Shown: positions 53,164-61,443, counted from the stretch's first letter. The stretch: 64,000 nt of DNA from Micromonospora sp. WMMD812 (GCF_027497215.1 NZ_CP114904.1:1302001-1366000), one strand, 5' to 3'. A program made the numbers and translations. Notes: generated by a model from the letters alone, not told the origin.

Positions 53164-55315
53164 TCAGCCGGGAGAGAGCCGCACGTACCCGGTGGTGGCC
53201 ACCGCCTCCACCTCCCACAGGCGCCCGAAGGCGCGGACCCGATCCGCCGTGATCCGGCCCAGCTCGGGCGGGATGTCCGGGTCGAGGACGAGCTTCCCGT
53301 CGACCGGCTCCATGCCCAGCATCGCCCGTAACAGGGCCAGCGGGGTGCCGCTGGCCCACGCCTGCGGACTGCACGCCGTCGGGTACGGCACCGGGAACAG
53401 GACCCGATTGCGGGCGAACCCGCTCATCGCCTCGGGCAGCCGGTAGTCGAAATGTTCGGCCGCCTCCAGCAGGGCCAGACAGATCCGGTTCGCCTCCTCC
53501 CGGTAGCCGTAACGGGCCAGACCGAGCACCGCGAGCGAGTTGTCGTGCGGCCAGACCGTGCCCAGGTGGTAACCGAGGGCGTTGTAGAGCCGGTCCTCCC
53601 GGGACAGGGTGCGGATCCCCCAGCCGGAGAACATGTCCTCCGACATCAGCTGCCGCACCACCGCGTCGGCCCGCTCGCGCGGCACGATGCCGCTCCACAG
53701 CAGGTGCCCCATGTTCGAGGTCTTCGAGTCGATCGGATTCTTGTTCCCGTCCAGCCCGACGGCGTAGAAGCCGCCCCGCTCGTCGAGCCAGAAGTCCCGG
53801 TTGAACCGCTCGTACAGCCCGGCGGCGTCGGCGCGGAGCCGCTCGGCGAGGGCCGGATCCCCCAGCGGCCCGTCGCACAGCTCGGCCAGCCGCAGCTTCG
53901 CGTCGTAGACGTAGCCCTGCAGGTCGCTAGTGGCGACCGGCAGCTCGGGGATCGTGCCACCGGCGAAGCAGACCCCGTCCGGGGAGTCCCGCCAACACTG
54001 GTTGCCCAGCCCCTCCGGGGACCGGGTGGCGTACTCGACATAGCCGTCGCCGTCCCGATCGCCGTACTCGTCGATCCAGCGCAGCGCCGCGAGCGCGTTG
54101 TCCCGGAGCAGCCGTACGGTGTCGTCGTCGCGGGTCCACCGCCAGTACTCCGACAACAGGATCAGCCAGAGCTGGGTAGCGTCCGCCGTGCCGTAGTACG
54201 GGCCGTACGGCTTCTGCCCGGTCCGGGTCAGCTCGCCGCTGCGCACCTCGTGCAGGATCTTGCCCGGCTCCTCGTCGGTGAAGTCGTCGCAGCGCTCGCC
54301 CTGCAGACGGGCCAGCGCGAGCAGCGCGCCCTTGGCCAGCATGGGGCCGGCGACCAGCGTCTGGTACGCGGTGATCAGGGTGTCCCGGCCGAACACGGTG
54401 AGGAACCACGGCAGCCCGGCGCCGGGAAGCATGATCCGCTGTCCCTTGACCTCCAGGTCGAGCCGGAGCGCCGCCAGGTCGTTCCGCGACCCTCCGTACC
54501 GTCCGCTCGAGTGCGTCGTGGTCGCTGCGCAGCATCGCCCGGTCCTCGACCCAGCGCCGCAACGGGTGGTCCGCACGCCGATGGACCGCGTCGGCGATGT
54601 CGCCCCGCACCGGCTCCACCACCCCCATGCCCGGTGGCAACGGCACGTGCAGGTCCAGCTCCCACTCCTGCTGCGGTTGCAGGGTGAAGACCCAGACCAG
54701 CTCGTCGCCCTCGACCTGGTTCGCCGGCGCGGAACAGCACACCCGGGTCTGCGCGGCGAACCCGTCGCGCTCGTAGGAGAAGCAGAGCTCGGACCCGTCG
54801 GCGGCGTGGCCGCGGGTGATGTGCGCGGACCGGTCGCGCACCCCCGACTTGACCTCGAACAGGTCGGCGAAGTCGGCGCCGACGGAGAGGCGCAGCTCGA
54901 CCCGGACCGGGTCCGGCCGGAACGACACGACCGTGCACCGCTCGTGGAAGCCGTCGCCGACGTAGCGCAGCCGTCGGATGCCGAGACTGTTGGGGGGCAG
55001 ACCGGGCACGCCGGGGTTGGTCAGCATGTACTGGGCCGTGTAGTGGTCGATCAGGTCGGAGCGCAGGTCGAGCAGCCGGCCGCCGTTGACCGACAGCACC
55101 CACGTGCTGAGCAGCCGGGTGTCGAGGTGCACCAGCCCGCCGATGCTGCCCGGGGGCACGTCGCCGCACGGGTCGGAGTACATGAAGGTCGGGCCGCTGA
55201 GCACGGCCATCGCGTTCGGTCCCAGTTCGAGCGGCATCGCCCGCTGGTCGCCCTCGCCGGCCGTAGCGACCTGCCCGGGCATGGGATTCGCGGGCGTCGG
55301 ACGCGCGACAGCCAT
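53164..55315 (-). pseudogene. glycogen debranching-type glucosidase gene with a frameshift
   Basis: Two minus-strand frames encode the two halves of one protein. The first (ATG at 55315) carries the glycogen-debranching N-terminal domain: LSGPTFMYSDPCGDVPPGSI, HLDTRLLSTWVLSVNGG, FEVKSGVRDRS. The second frame carries the six-hairpin glycoside hydrolase domain: AAGLPWF-like GAGLPWFLTVFGRDTLI, TADATQLWLILLSEYW, GTVWPHDNSLAVLG, ending LRAFGRLWEVE-like VRAFGRLWEVEAVAT. The frames meet near 54490. Removing one C from the CCC at 54490-54492 (plus strand) joins them as LERTVRRSRNDLAAL, which reads naturally. As sequenced, translation of the first frame ends at 53927 with a nonsense tail. It is either a real mutation or a sequencing error. 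The intact protein would be about 716 residues and is often annotated amylo-alpha-1,6-glucosidase, substrate unproven. Confidence 0.8.
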
Positions 55316-55432
55316 GCCCCCACCGTAGGAACCGTCCCCCTCGCTCGTCATCACCCACACCGGGTGAAAGAACCACGCCATCCACGCCCGCCGATATGGA
55401 CAGACACCACCGTCGATGGCGAGGATGCGGTC

Positions 55433-56878
55433 ATGGGAACTGACGACAGCGGCGCCCGGCCCACGAGGTCCACCCGCCGCACCTTCCTGTCCGCCGCCAC
55501 TGCCGCCACCGCCGCGACGGTGGCCGTACCCGTGCTCGCCGACCCCGCCGCCGCGGCCTCCGGCGGCGGCCCGTCCGGCCCCGGCCACCCGGTCCGCCCC
55601 CAGCCGCCGGGCCGCGAGCTGCGCGACCTGCTCCGCGCGGTCGACCAGCGCCGCATCGAGGCGATCGTGCGCCGGCTGGCCGAGTTCGGCACCCGGCACA
55701 CCCTCTCGACCCAGGACGACCCCGCGCGGGGCATCGGCGCCGCCCGGGACTGGATCTACGACCGTATGCGCGAGTACGCCGCAGCCTCCGGCGGGCGGAT
55801 GACCGTCGAGCTGCAGTCGTACATCCAGCAGCCGGCGTCCCGGATCCCGGTGCCGACCCGGATCACCAACGTGGTGGCGACCCTGCGCGGGGAGACGTCG
55901 CCGAACCGGACGTACGTGGTGACCGGCCACTACGACTCCCGGTGCACCGACGTGATGGACGCGGTCAGCGACGCGCCGGGCGCGGACGACGACGCGTCCG
56001 GCGTGGCCGTGGTGATGGAGCTGGCCCGGTTGATGACCACCCGGCCCACCGGGGCGACCATCGTCTTCGCTGCCGTGGCTGGCGAGGAGCAGGGGCTCTA
56101 CGGCTCCGCGTACCTGGCCCAGCAGCTCAAGGCGGCCGGCACGGACGTCCAGGGGATGTTCAGCGACGACATCATCGGGAGTAGCACCGCCGACGACGGC
56201 ACTCGCGACCCGCACGCCGTCCGGCTCTTCGCCGAGGGTGTGCCGACCGCGGAGACCCCGGCCGAGGCGAGCACCCGGCAGTCCGTCGGCGGCGAGAACG
56301 ACTCGCCGTCGCGGCAGCTCGCCCGGTTCGTCAAGGACGTGGCCGAGAACGGGGCGACCGACATGCGGGTGCGGGTGATCTACCGCCGGGACCGGTACCT
56401 GCGCGGCAGCGACCACATCTCGTTCCTGCGCGAGGGCTGGCCGGCGGGGCGGTTCACCGAGCCGAACGAGGACTTCGCGCACCAGCACCAGGACGTGCGG
56501 GTCGTCGACGGGCAGCAGTTCGGCGACCTGCCCGAGTTCTGCGACTTCGGGTACATCACCCGGGTGGCCCGGGTGAACGGCGCGGCGCTCTGGTCGCTGG
56601 CCCAGGCGCCCGGCACGCCGAAGGGCGCGATCATCGTCACCACCGACCTGACCAACAACACGACCCTGCGCTGGCAGCGCGGCGCCGAGCCGGACCTGGC
56701 CGGTTACGAGGTGGTGTGGCGGGAGACCACCGCGGCGGAGTGGCAGAAGGTGATCCCCGTCGGCGACGTCACCCAGGTGACCATCGACCTGTCCAAGGAC
56801 AACGTCTTCTTCGGCGTCCGCGCGGTGAACCGCGACAACCTCCGCAGCCCCGTGGCCTTCCCCCGCCCCGGCAGCTAA
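55433..56878 (+). CDS. Tat-exported M28 family metallopeptidase
   Basis: The 481-residue protein starts with a twin-arginine signal (STRRTFLSAATAATAATVAV, cleavage near AAAAS). The M28 zinc-aminopeptidase domain follows: first ligand VVTGHYDSRCTD near residue 160, bridging aspartate GADDDASGVAVVME near 182, catalytic glutamates AVAGEEQGLYGSAYL near 213, and the last histidine in GSDHISFLREGW near 325. A fibronectin III-like C-terminal domain (DLAGYEVVWRETTAAEWQKV) may bind substrate or cell wall. It is secreted folded, with zinc, and should trim peptides outside the cell. The ATG has GAGGATGCGGTC before it. It is divergent from the frameshifted glucosidase gene. Confidence 0.9.
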   Translation: MGTDDSGARPTRSTRRTFLSAATAATAATVAVPVLADPAAAASGGGPSGPGHPVRPQPPGRELRDLLRAVDQRRIEAIVRRLAEFGTRHTLSTQDDPARGIGAARDWIYDRMREYAAASGGRMTVELQSYIQQPASRIPVPTRITNVVATLRGETSPNRTYVVTGHYDSRCTDVMDAVSDAPGADDDASGVAVVMELARLMTTRPTGATIVFAAVAGEEQGLYGSAYLAQQLKAAGTDVQGMFSDDIIGSSTADDGTRDPHAVRLFAEGVPTAETPAEASTRQSVGGENDSPSRQLARFVKDVAENGATDMRVRVIYRRDRYLRGSDHISFLREGWPAGRFTEPNEDFAHQHQDVRVVDGQQFGDLPEFCDFGYITRVARVNGAALWSLAQAPGTPKGAIIVTTDLTNNTTLRWQRGAEPDLAGYEVVWRETTAAEWQKVIPVGDVTQVTIDLSKDNVFFGVRAVNRDNLRSPVAFPRPGS

Positions 56879-56934
56879 CCCCCTGCCCCGCCCTCCCCGG
56901 CGCCCCGCCCCGGGTGGGCGGGGCGGCCGGGGGG

Positions 56935-57456
56935 TCAGGTTGTGGCGGTGATCGCCCAGCGTTCGTGGTCGCGCCAGGCGCCGTTGATGAACAGGTAGTC
57001 CGGCGAGAATCCTTCCAGCCGGAAGCCGAGCTTGCGGGCCACCCGCTTGGACGGCTCGTTGCCGGGCTGGATGTTCGCCTCCAGCCGGTGCAGGCCGAGC
57101 GCGGTGAAGGCGTGCTCGATCGCGAGCCGGATCCCGTCGGACGCGTGCCCGGTCCCGGCGTACGGCAGGAACGCGGCGTAACCGAGGTAGCCGCCGCGCA
57201 GCGCGCCCAGCACGATGCCGCTGATGGTCGCGTAGCCGGCGATCGCGCCGGTGGCCCGGTCGCAGATCAGGTAGCCGGAGTGGTCCCGGCGGCGGATCTT
57301 GCTCAGGTACGCGGCGAACTGATCCGGGGTGTCCGGGGCGGCCAGCCACGGGTGGTGCAGGTCCCGGCTGCGTTCGACGGCGGCGAGGAACTCCTTCTCG
57401 TCGGTCGCCCGGGGTCGGCGGATGGCGGCCGGTCCGCCGCTGCGCAGGTATCTCAC
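56935..57456 (-). CDS. GNAT family N-acetyltransferase (RimJ/RimL type)
   Basis: The 173-residue enzyme has the GNAT core: ISGIVLGALRGGYLGYAAFL near residue 82, the acetyl-CoA loop AGTGHASDGIRLAIEHAF near 103 and the C-terminal NEPSKRVARKLGFRLEGFS typical of RimJ/RimL. The loop reads AGTGHA in place of the usual RGxGxG/A, as in RimJ itself. GTG is preferred because GAGAG lies nine bases upstream; a TTG nine bases earlier is also in frame. The substrate may be a ribosomal protein N terminus or a small amine. It stands alone, convergent with the M28 peptidase gene. Confidence 0.88.
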   Translation of the reverse strand: MRYLRSGGPAAIRRPRATDEKEFLAAVERSRDLHHPWLAAPDTPDQFAAYLSKIRRRDHSGYLICDRATGAIAGYATISGIVLGALRGGYLGYAAFLPYAGTGHASDGIRLAIEHAFTALGLHRLEANIQPGNEPSKRVARKLGFRLEGFSPDYLFINGAWRDHERWAITATT

Positions 57457-57518
57457 GGCGGACAACTCTCACCGCCGGTTCGGCCGTTGTCCAGCCGATT
57501 GCCGCAGCGTGCCGGCCG

Positions 57519-57866
57519 TCACCCTCGGCCCAGCCACCGTCCGACACGGCGAAGGCTCCCGCCGGGACCGGTGCCCTCCTCGGCGGCCGTGGTGCGGGCC
57601 GGCGCGTCCGCGGCCGCGTCGGGCAGGTCGGCGCTGGGCACCGCGAGCACCACCCCCCGCTCGCGGAGTTCCCGGATGTCGTCGCGGCTGGCGAACAGCT
57701 CACGGCGGTCCGGCGGCGGCGTACGCACGACGACGCCGTGGAAGATGTCCTGCCCCTCGTCGGCGACCACCCGCTCGACCGCGCCGACCTGCGTGCCGTC
57801 GTCGTGGTAGACCGGCATCCGGTCGGCCAGGGCCAGGTACGAGATCTTCGCGCCGAGTCCGTCCAC
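57519..57866 (-). CDS. PRC-barrel-like small protein
   Basis: The 115-residue protein has an N-terminal domain of about 80 residues resembling a PRC barrel (MPVYHDDGTQVGAVERVVAD; DIFHGVVVRTPPPDRRELFA), a small beta fold found in RNA-processing and stress proteins. A flexible tail with a basic end (SLRRVGRWLGRG) follows. The second strand pair, with SRDDIRELRERGVVLAV, completes the barrel. GTG lies seven bases after a -10-like TAGCGT and has no ribosome binding site, so a leaderless message is likely. The position between an acetyltransferase and the DUF6510 operon gives no functional clue. Confidence 0.65.
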   Translation of the reverse strand: MDGLGAKISYLALADRMPVYHDDGTQVGAVERVVADEGQDIFHGVVVRTPPPDRRELFASRDDIRELRERGVVLAVPSADLPDAAADAPARTTAAEEGTGPGGSLRRVGRWLGRG

Positions 57867-57873
57867 GGCGTCA

Positions 57874-57879
57874 ACGCTA
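57874..57879 (-). promoter_or_regulatory. -10 element for the leaderless PRC-barrel-like gene
   Basis: TAGCGT, seven bases, GTG. The layout matches the other leaderless genes in the window. Confidence 0.4.
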
Positions 57880-57969
57880 GTCAGGAATCCGCCGCCGCCA
57901 GGCCGTAACCAGCGATTCGGCGGGACGCCGTGGACCCGCGGGCGGCGCCCGGAGCGGTTCCGGGCACGG

Positions 57970-58263
57970 TCACAGCGGGCCGGGATGTGGCTGGTCGAGC
58001 GGCATGGGCACCTGCAGGTAGGTGGTGCCACGCAGGTCGAGCCGGGCCCAGCTGGGCGAGCGGACCAGCCGCAGCATGACCTGTTCGCAGTTGGGGCAGC
58101 GCCCGATGAGACCCGGCGCGTGCGAGTAGACGTGCAGGGCCGCCATCGGGCCGGTCGCCCCGCAGTGCTCGCATCGACCGGTGGCCCCGCTGAGGTCGAC
58201 GGCGAACAACTCCCGCAGCGGGCCGTCGAGCATGTTGCCGTCCAGGTAGGACATGTCAGTCAT
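57970..58263 (-). CDS. DUF6510 zinc-ribbon protein
   Basis: The 97-residue protein matches DUF6510: YLDGNMLDGPLRELFAVDLS at the N terminus, then two CxxC pairs (RCEHCGATGP near residue 30 and RCPNCEQVMLRLVR near 55) forming a zinc ribbon, then LDLRGTTYLQVP at the end. Genes of this family recur beside a ferredoxin-NADP reductase-like gene and a sulfite oxidase-like gene, as here. It may be a metal-bound accessory or electron carrier partner; no activity is known. ATG has GAGGAGACACC upstream. It is the last gene of the operon, 16 bases after the reductase. Confidence 0.85.
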   Translation of the reverse strand: MTDMSYLDGNMLDGPLRELFAVDLSGATGRCEHCGATGPMAALHVYSHAPGLIGRCPNCEQVMLRLVRSPSWARLDLRGTTYLQVPMPLDQPHPGPL

Positions 58264-58279
58264 GGTGTCTCCTCGGCGG

Positions 58280-59056
58280 TCAGCCGGTCGGGCCGAACCG
58301 TTCGGTCTTCACCCGCCGGGGCTGGTGGCCCAGCCCGACGAGCAGGTCGGCCACGGCCTCCACGAAGCCGGTGGGGCCACAGACGTAGTTGAGCGGTTCC
58401 AGGTCGGACGGCCAGCCGTGGTTGTTGACGTCGGCCAGCCCGATCCGGTGCGGCTCCCCCCGCCAGCCCTCCGGTGCCTGGCGGGTGTAGAGGTACGCCA
58501 CGTCCAGCCCGAGGTCGTCGCGGCCGCGCCGGAGCAGTTCGTCGGCGTAGAACACGTCGTCGGGGGTGCGTACCGAGTAGAGCAGCCGGAACGGGGCGCG
58601 GCTGCCGGCCTCCCGGCGGGCCCGCAGGATCGCCATCAGCGGCACGATGCCCGAGCCGCCGCCGACCAGCAGGACCGGTGCGGTCTCCTCGGCGCGCCAG
58701 ACGAACCAGCCGCCGACCGGGCCGCGTACCTCCACCGGGTCGCCCTCGGCGTAGGTGTCGATCAGGTACGGCGACACCTCGCCGTCGGGCACCCGTTGCA
58801 CGGTCAGCTCGATCCGTGGCCCGCCCGGGCCGTCGACGACCGGCCCGGCCAGCGAGTACGACCGGGCGGCCTGGTAGCCGTCGGGGGCGGTGAGCCGGAC
58901 GTCGAGATGCTGCCCGGGCAGGTGCCCGGGCCAGCCGGGCACCTCCAGCACCAGTGTGTGCGCGGTGGGGGTCTCGACCCGGCGTTCGACCAGCCGGGCC
59001 ACCCGCCAGCTCAGCGGGGCCCGGCCCGGGGCACCGACCGCGACGCGCTCAGTCAC
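58280..59056 (-). CDS. FAD-dependent ferredoxin reductase-like oxidoreductase
   Basis: The 258-residue protein is a ferredoxin-NADP reductase-fold enzyme without its own iron-sulfur domain. ARSYSLAGPV near residue 64 binds FAD, VGGGSGIVPLMAILRA near 131 binds the pyridine nucleotide, and NYVCGPTGFVEAVADLL near 223 closes the active site; the chain ends in the FAD-stacking region ERFGPTG. It should pass electrons between NAD(P)H and the molybdenum enzyme encoded just upstream, with which it overlaps by eight bases, so the two are translationally coupled. DUF6510 follows. Confidence 0.9.
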   Translation of the reverse strand: MTERVAVGAPGRAPLSWRVARLVERRVETPTAHTLVLEVPGWPGHLPGQHLDVRLTAPDGYQAARSYSLAGPVVDGPGGPRIELTVQRVPDGEVSPYLIDTYAEGDPVEVRGPVGGWFVWRAEETAPVLLVGGGSGIVPLMAILRARREAGSRAPFRLLYSVRTPDDVFYADELLRRGRDDLGLDVAYLYTRQAPEGWRGEPHRIGLADVNNHGWPSDLEPLNYVCGPTGFVEAVADLLVGLGHQPRRVKTERFGPTG

Positions 59057-59648
59057 CCTGGTACCGCTGCTCGCGCCACGGGTCGCCGTAGTCGTGGTAA
59101 CCCGCGGTCTCCCAGAAGCCCTGCCGGTCCGAGGTCATCAGCCGGATGCCGCGCACCCACTTCGCCGATTTCCAGAAGTAGAGGTGGGGCACCAGCAGCC
59201 GGGCCGGGCCGCCGTGTTCGGCCGGCAGGTCGCCACCGTCGAAGGTGTGCGCCACCCAGGCCCGCCCGCCGCGTAGGTCGTCCAGGGGAAGGTTCGTGGT
59301 GTAGCCGCCGTACGAGTGGGCGAGCGCGTAGTGCGCATCGGTCTCGATGCCGTCGAGCAGCGTGTCCAGCGAGACGCCCTGCCAGTTGGTGCCCAGCTTG
59401 GACCAGCGGGTGACGCAGTGGATGTCGACGTGCGGCGTCTCCTGGGGCAGCGACATCAGCTCCGACCAGGACCACCGGTACTCGGCGCCGGTCTCCGTGG
59501 TGATCACGAACTCCCAGGTGTCCAGCGGCACCTTGGGCGTCGGGCCGGCGGAGAGCACCGGGAAGTCCTGGGTCAGGTACTGCCCCGGCGGCAGCGCCGG
59601 CTCCGACGAGCGGGGGCGGCCCTGGAAGCCTGGTGACACGATTCCCAC
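59049..59648 (-). CDS. sulfite oxidase-like molybdenum oxidoreductase
   Basis: The 199-residue protein is a single molybdopterin domain of the sulfite oxidase superfamily, close to the short MsrP/YuiH-like group. The molybdenum ligand is the cysteine in HVDIHCVTRWSKLG near residue 78. LDDLRGGRAWVAHTFDGGDL and PHLYFWKSAKWVRGI are further family blocks. No Tat signal or heme domain is present, so the enzyme is cytoplasmic and needs an external electron partner, presumably the coupled reductase. The substrate is unknown; sulfite, sulfoxides and oxyanions are possibilities. GTG starts the first gene of the three-gene operon. Confidence 0.88.
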   Translation of the reverse strand: MGIVSPGFQGRPRSSEPALPPGQYLTQDFPVLSAGPTPKVPLDTWEFVITTETGAEYRWSWSELMSLPQETPHVDIHCVTRWSKLGTNWQGVSLDTLLDGIETDAHYALAHSYGGYTTNLPLDDLRGGRAWVAHTFDGGDLPAEHGGPARLLVPHLYFWKSAKWVRGIRLMTSDRQGFWETAGYHDYGDPWREQRYQGD

Positions 59649-59762
59649 CCGTCAGTCGTACCACCCGGCCGGCACGGGCGGGACGGTTCCGCCGTACCGC
59701 CTGGTGTGTCGGCGTGGCGTACGGAGATCGCCCGCGGTGCGGGCGGCGGCGGGCAGACCGAC

Positions 59763-59788
59763 GCCGCGCGGCGCGGACGCCGCGCGGC
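59763..59788 (-). terminator. hairpin terminator of the terC gene
   Basis: Two copies of the self-complementary GCCGCGCGGC flank six bases and can pair as a 10-bp stem, 19 bases beyond the TerC stop codon. Confidence 0.55.
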
Positions 59789-59806
59789 ATCGATCGCGCG
59801 GCGCCG

Positions 59807-60826
59807 TCACCGCCGTTCGGCGACCACCTCGCGCTCGCTCGGCGTCCCGTCGCGGGTGGCCCGCAGGCTGGTCAGGGTGACGACCACGAGGATGCCGATG
59901 ATGACGGCCAGCGAGGCCAGGGTCGGGATCTCCGGCACGCCCTTCCAGATGCCGTGCGCCCAGTGCAGGCCGAGCTTCACGCCGATGAAGGCCAGGATGA
60001 TCGCCAGGCCGTAGCTGAGGTGGACCAGGCGGCTGAGCGCGGCGTGCAGGACGAAGTAGAGCGCGCGCAGGCCGAGCAGGGCGAAGGCGTTCGTGGCGAA
60101 GACCAGGTACGGGTCCTCGGTGATGCCGTAGACGGCCGGCACCGAGTCGACCGCGAAGACCACGTCGGTGGCGAGCACGGCGACCACCACGAGGGCGAAC
60201 GGGGTGAGCGTGCGCCGCCCGGCCTCCCGGATGGTCATCCGGGTGCCGTGGTAGTCGTCGGTGACGGGCATGAACCGGCGCAGCAGGCGGACCGAGCGCA
60301 TGTTGTTGATGTCCACCTCCTGCTGGTGACCCGAGAGGGCGTCACGCAGCAGCTTCACCGCGGTGGCGATGAGGATGACCGCGAAGAGCAGGAACGCGAA
60401 GTCCAGGGTCTCCAGGGCGGCGGCGCCGAGGGCGATGAACACGGCGCGCAGCACGAGCGCGCCGGCGATGCCGTAGAGCAGCACCCGCTGGGCGAGCACC
60501 GCCGGCACCGCGAACGCGGCCAGCAGCAGCATGAAGACGAAGAGGTTGTCGACGGAGAGGGACTTCTCCACCAGGTAGCCGGTGAGGTACTGCACGCCCA
60601 GCTCGGATCCGTAGCGGTTCCAGACCCAGGCGCCGAAGGCCAGCGGAAGGGCTATGTAGAACGCGGACCAGCCGATCGCCTCGCGGAGCGAGACCTCGTG
60701 CGGGCGGCGGGTGACGAGGAAGTCGAGCACCAGCAGCGCGATCACGCCGGCGATGGTCACCACCCACAGAGTGGGGGTGCCGACCGTCGTCAGCTCGGCG
60801 GCGGACAGGTACGACAACTCGGTCAT
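59807..60826 (-). CDS. TerC family membrane protein, probable manganese exporter
   Basis: The 339-residue protein has about eight membrane helices and the two acidic TerC signatures, EKSLSVDNLFVFMLLLAAF near residue 82 and DVVFAVDSVPAVYGITEDPY near 220. Members such as Alx, MeeF and YkoY move manganese out of the cell or load it into secreted metalloproteins. A yybP-ykoY-type manganese riboswitch precedes the gene and makes that assignment strong. The ATG has GAGGAGG four bases upstream, part of which is covered by a regulatory hairpin. It is transcribed alone and ends with a hairpin. Confidence 0.93.
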   Translation of the reverse strand: MTELSYLSAAELTTVGTPTLWVVTIAGVIALLVLDFLVTRRPHEVSLREAIGWSAFYIALPLAFGAWVWNRYGSELGVQYLTGYLVEKSLSVDNLFVFMLLLAAFAVPAVLAQRVLLYGIAGALVLRAVFIALGAAALETLDFAFLLFAVILIATAVKLLRDALSGHQQEVDINNMRSVRLLRRFMPVTDDYHGTRMTIREAGRRTLTPFALVVVAVLATDVVFAVDSVPAVYGITEDPYLVFATNAFALLGLRALYFVLHAALSRLVHLSYGLAIILAFIGVKLGLHWAHGIWKGVPEIPTLASLAVIIGILVVVTLTSLRATRDGTPSEREVVAERR

Positions 60827-60832
60827 GGAGCC

Positions 60833-60952
60833 TCCTCGAACACCGTGTCATGTTCGAGGTCTCCTTCACCCACTTTCGTGGGCAACCACCCGAGGCGTGC
60901 CGGGCACGCCGTACTGACCGGAATGGTTCGTGGGAAGTACTCCCCTCGCAGC
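60833..60952 (-). ncRNA. yybP-ykoY-type manganese riboswitch with translational switch
   Basis: On the minus strand the leader has CTGCGAGGGGAGTA, the conserved first internal loop, then GGTCAGTACGG, and closes with GGAGACCTCG. CGAGG (60944-60948) pairs with CCTCG (60855-60859) as P1. The same CCTCGAACA (60851-60859) can instead pair perfectly over nine bases with TGTTCGAGG (60834-60842), which contains part of the ribosome binding site GAGGAGG (60831-60837). Formation of P1 and of that hairpin are mutually exclusive. The simplest reading is that manganese stabilises P1, frees the ribosome binding site and turns terC on. The family identification is from memory of the consensus. Confidence 0.85.
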
Positions 60953-60956
60953 GACA

Positions 60957-60986
60957 AGGTTAGGTCAGGCTCAATCGGTGCGCCAA
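60957..60986 (-). promoter_or_regulatory. vegetative promoter of terC
   Basis: TTGGCG, 18 bases, TAACCT on the minus strand. The expected start point falls near 60950, exactly where the riboswitch begins. Confidence 0.5.
60960..60978. promoter_or_regulatory. DtxR/IdeR-type box over the terC promoter
   Basis: The plus strand reads TTAGGTCAGGCTCAATCGG. Its left half matches the IdeR/DtxR consensus (TTAGGTTAGGCTAACCTAA) at 12 of the first 14 positions; the right half is poor. It overlaps the -10 element and spacer, a repressor position. An iron regulator or a manganese-sensing relative such as MntR could bind. Confidence 0.5.
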
Positions 60987-61032
60987 GTGGGGCACCCCGG
61001 CGGCGCGGCGATGGTTGCCCAGGTCAACGTGG

Positions 61033-61443
61033 TCAGCTGCGGCGCAGCGTGGCCCCGGGGGCCATCGCCGGCTCGACCATCTCCCGGTAGTCGCGCGGCA
61101 GCTGGGTCACCACGTCGTCGAACTCGCCGCCGGTGATGGCCTCGCGCAGCGTGGTGAAGACCGCGCGGACGGCGTCCCGCGCGACCGGTTCGTCGACTCC
61201 GGCGCGTTGGCTCACCCGGGCCACGAACTCGGCGGCGCCGAACCGGTCCGCCGACTCGGAACTCGGGCTCGGCTTCACCACGACCTGCAGCGGCTTCGGC
61301 AGCTGCGCGGCCAGGTCCAGCACCTCCCCGCCGGTCAGCCGCTCGGCGAGGGTCTCGAGGGTCGCCCGGGTCATGGTGACCGCGCGCTCCGAGGGCATCT
61401 TCGTCCGCTGGGCCACCTGGTCGATGAAGGTGTCGTAGTTCAT
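61033..61443 (-). CDS. DUF2267 family protein
   Basis: The 136-residue protein is a stand-alone DUF2267: MNYDTFIDQVAQRTKMPSER at the N terminus, LETLAERLTGGEVLDLAAQL near residue 30, a second similar half (FVARVSQRAGVDEPVARDAV near 72; LREAITGGEFDDVVTQLP near 100). The two halves look like an internal duplication, each ending in a short helix after a leucine/proline turn. The family is widespread in actinobacteria, often in stress-related neighbourhoods, and has no known biochemical role. The ATG has GAGGAGAACGTG upstream. A good SigB-type promoter lies 34-59 bases upstream. Confidence 0.88.
   Translation of the reverse strand: MNYDTFIDQVAQRTKMPSERAVTMTRATLETLAERLTGGEVLDLAAQLPKPLQVVVKPSPSSESADRFGAAEFVARVSQRAGVDEPVARDAVRAVFTTLREAITGGEFDDVVTQLPRDYREMVEPAMAPGATLRRS

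Noticed and set aside
50315..53446. A 1043-codon plus-strand frame
   Set aside because: It is out of phase over the AI-2E gene and antisense to ndh; composition is that of a coding shadow.
54480..54500. Programmed ribosomal frameshift in the glucosidase gene
   Set aside because: There is no recognised slippery heptamer or clear downstream structure; a simple indel is the better explanation.
53927..57874. A 1315-codon minus-strand frame
   Set aside because: Only the part from 55315 downward is coding (first half of the frameshifted glucosidase). The rest is antisense to the M28 peptidase and the acetyltransferase region.
59761..59806. Direct repeats as a mobile element end
   Set aside because: The repeated GCCGCGCGGC is self-complementary and best explained as the stem of a terminator.
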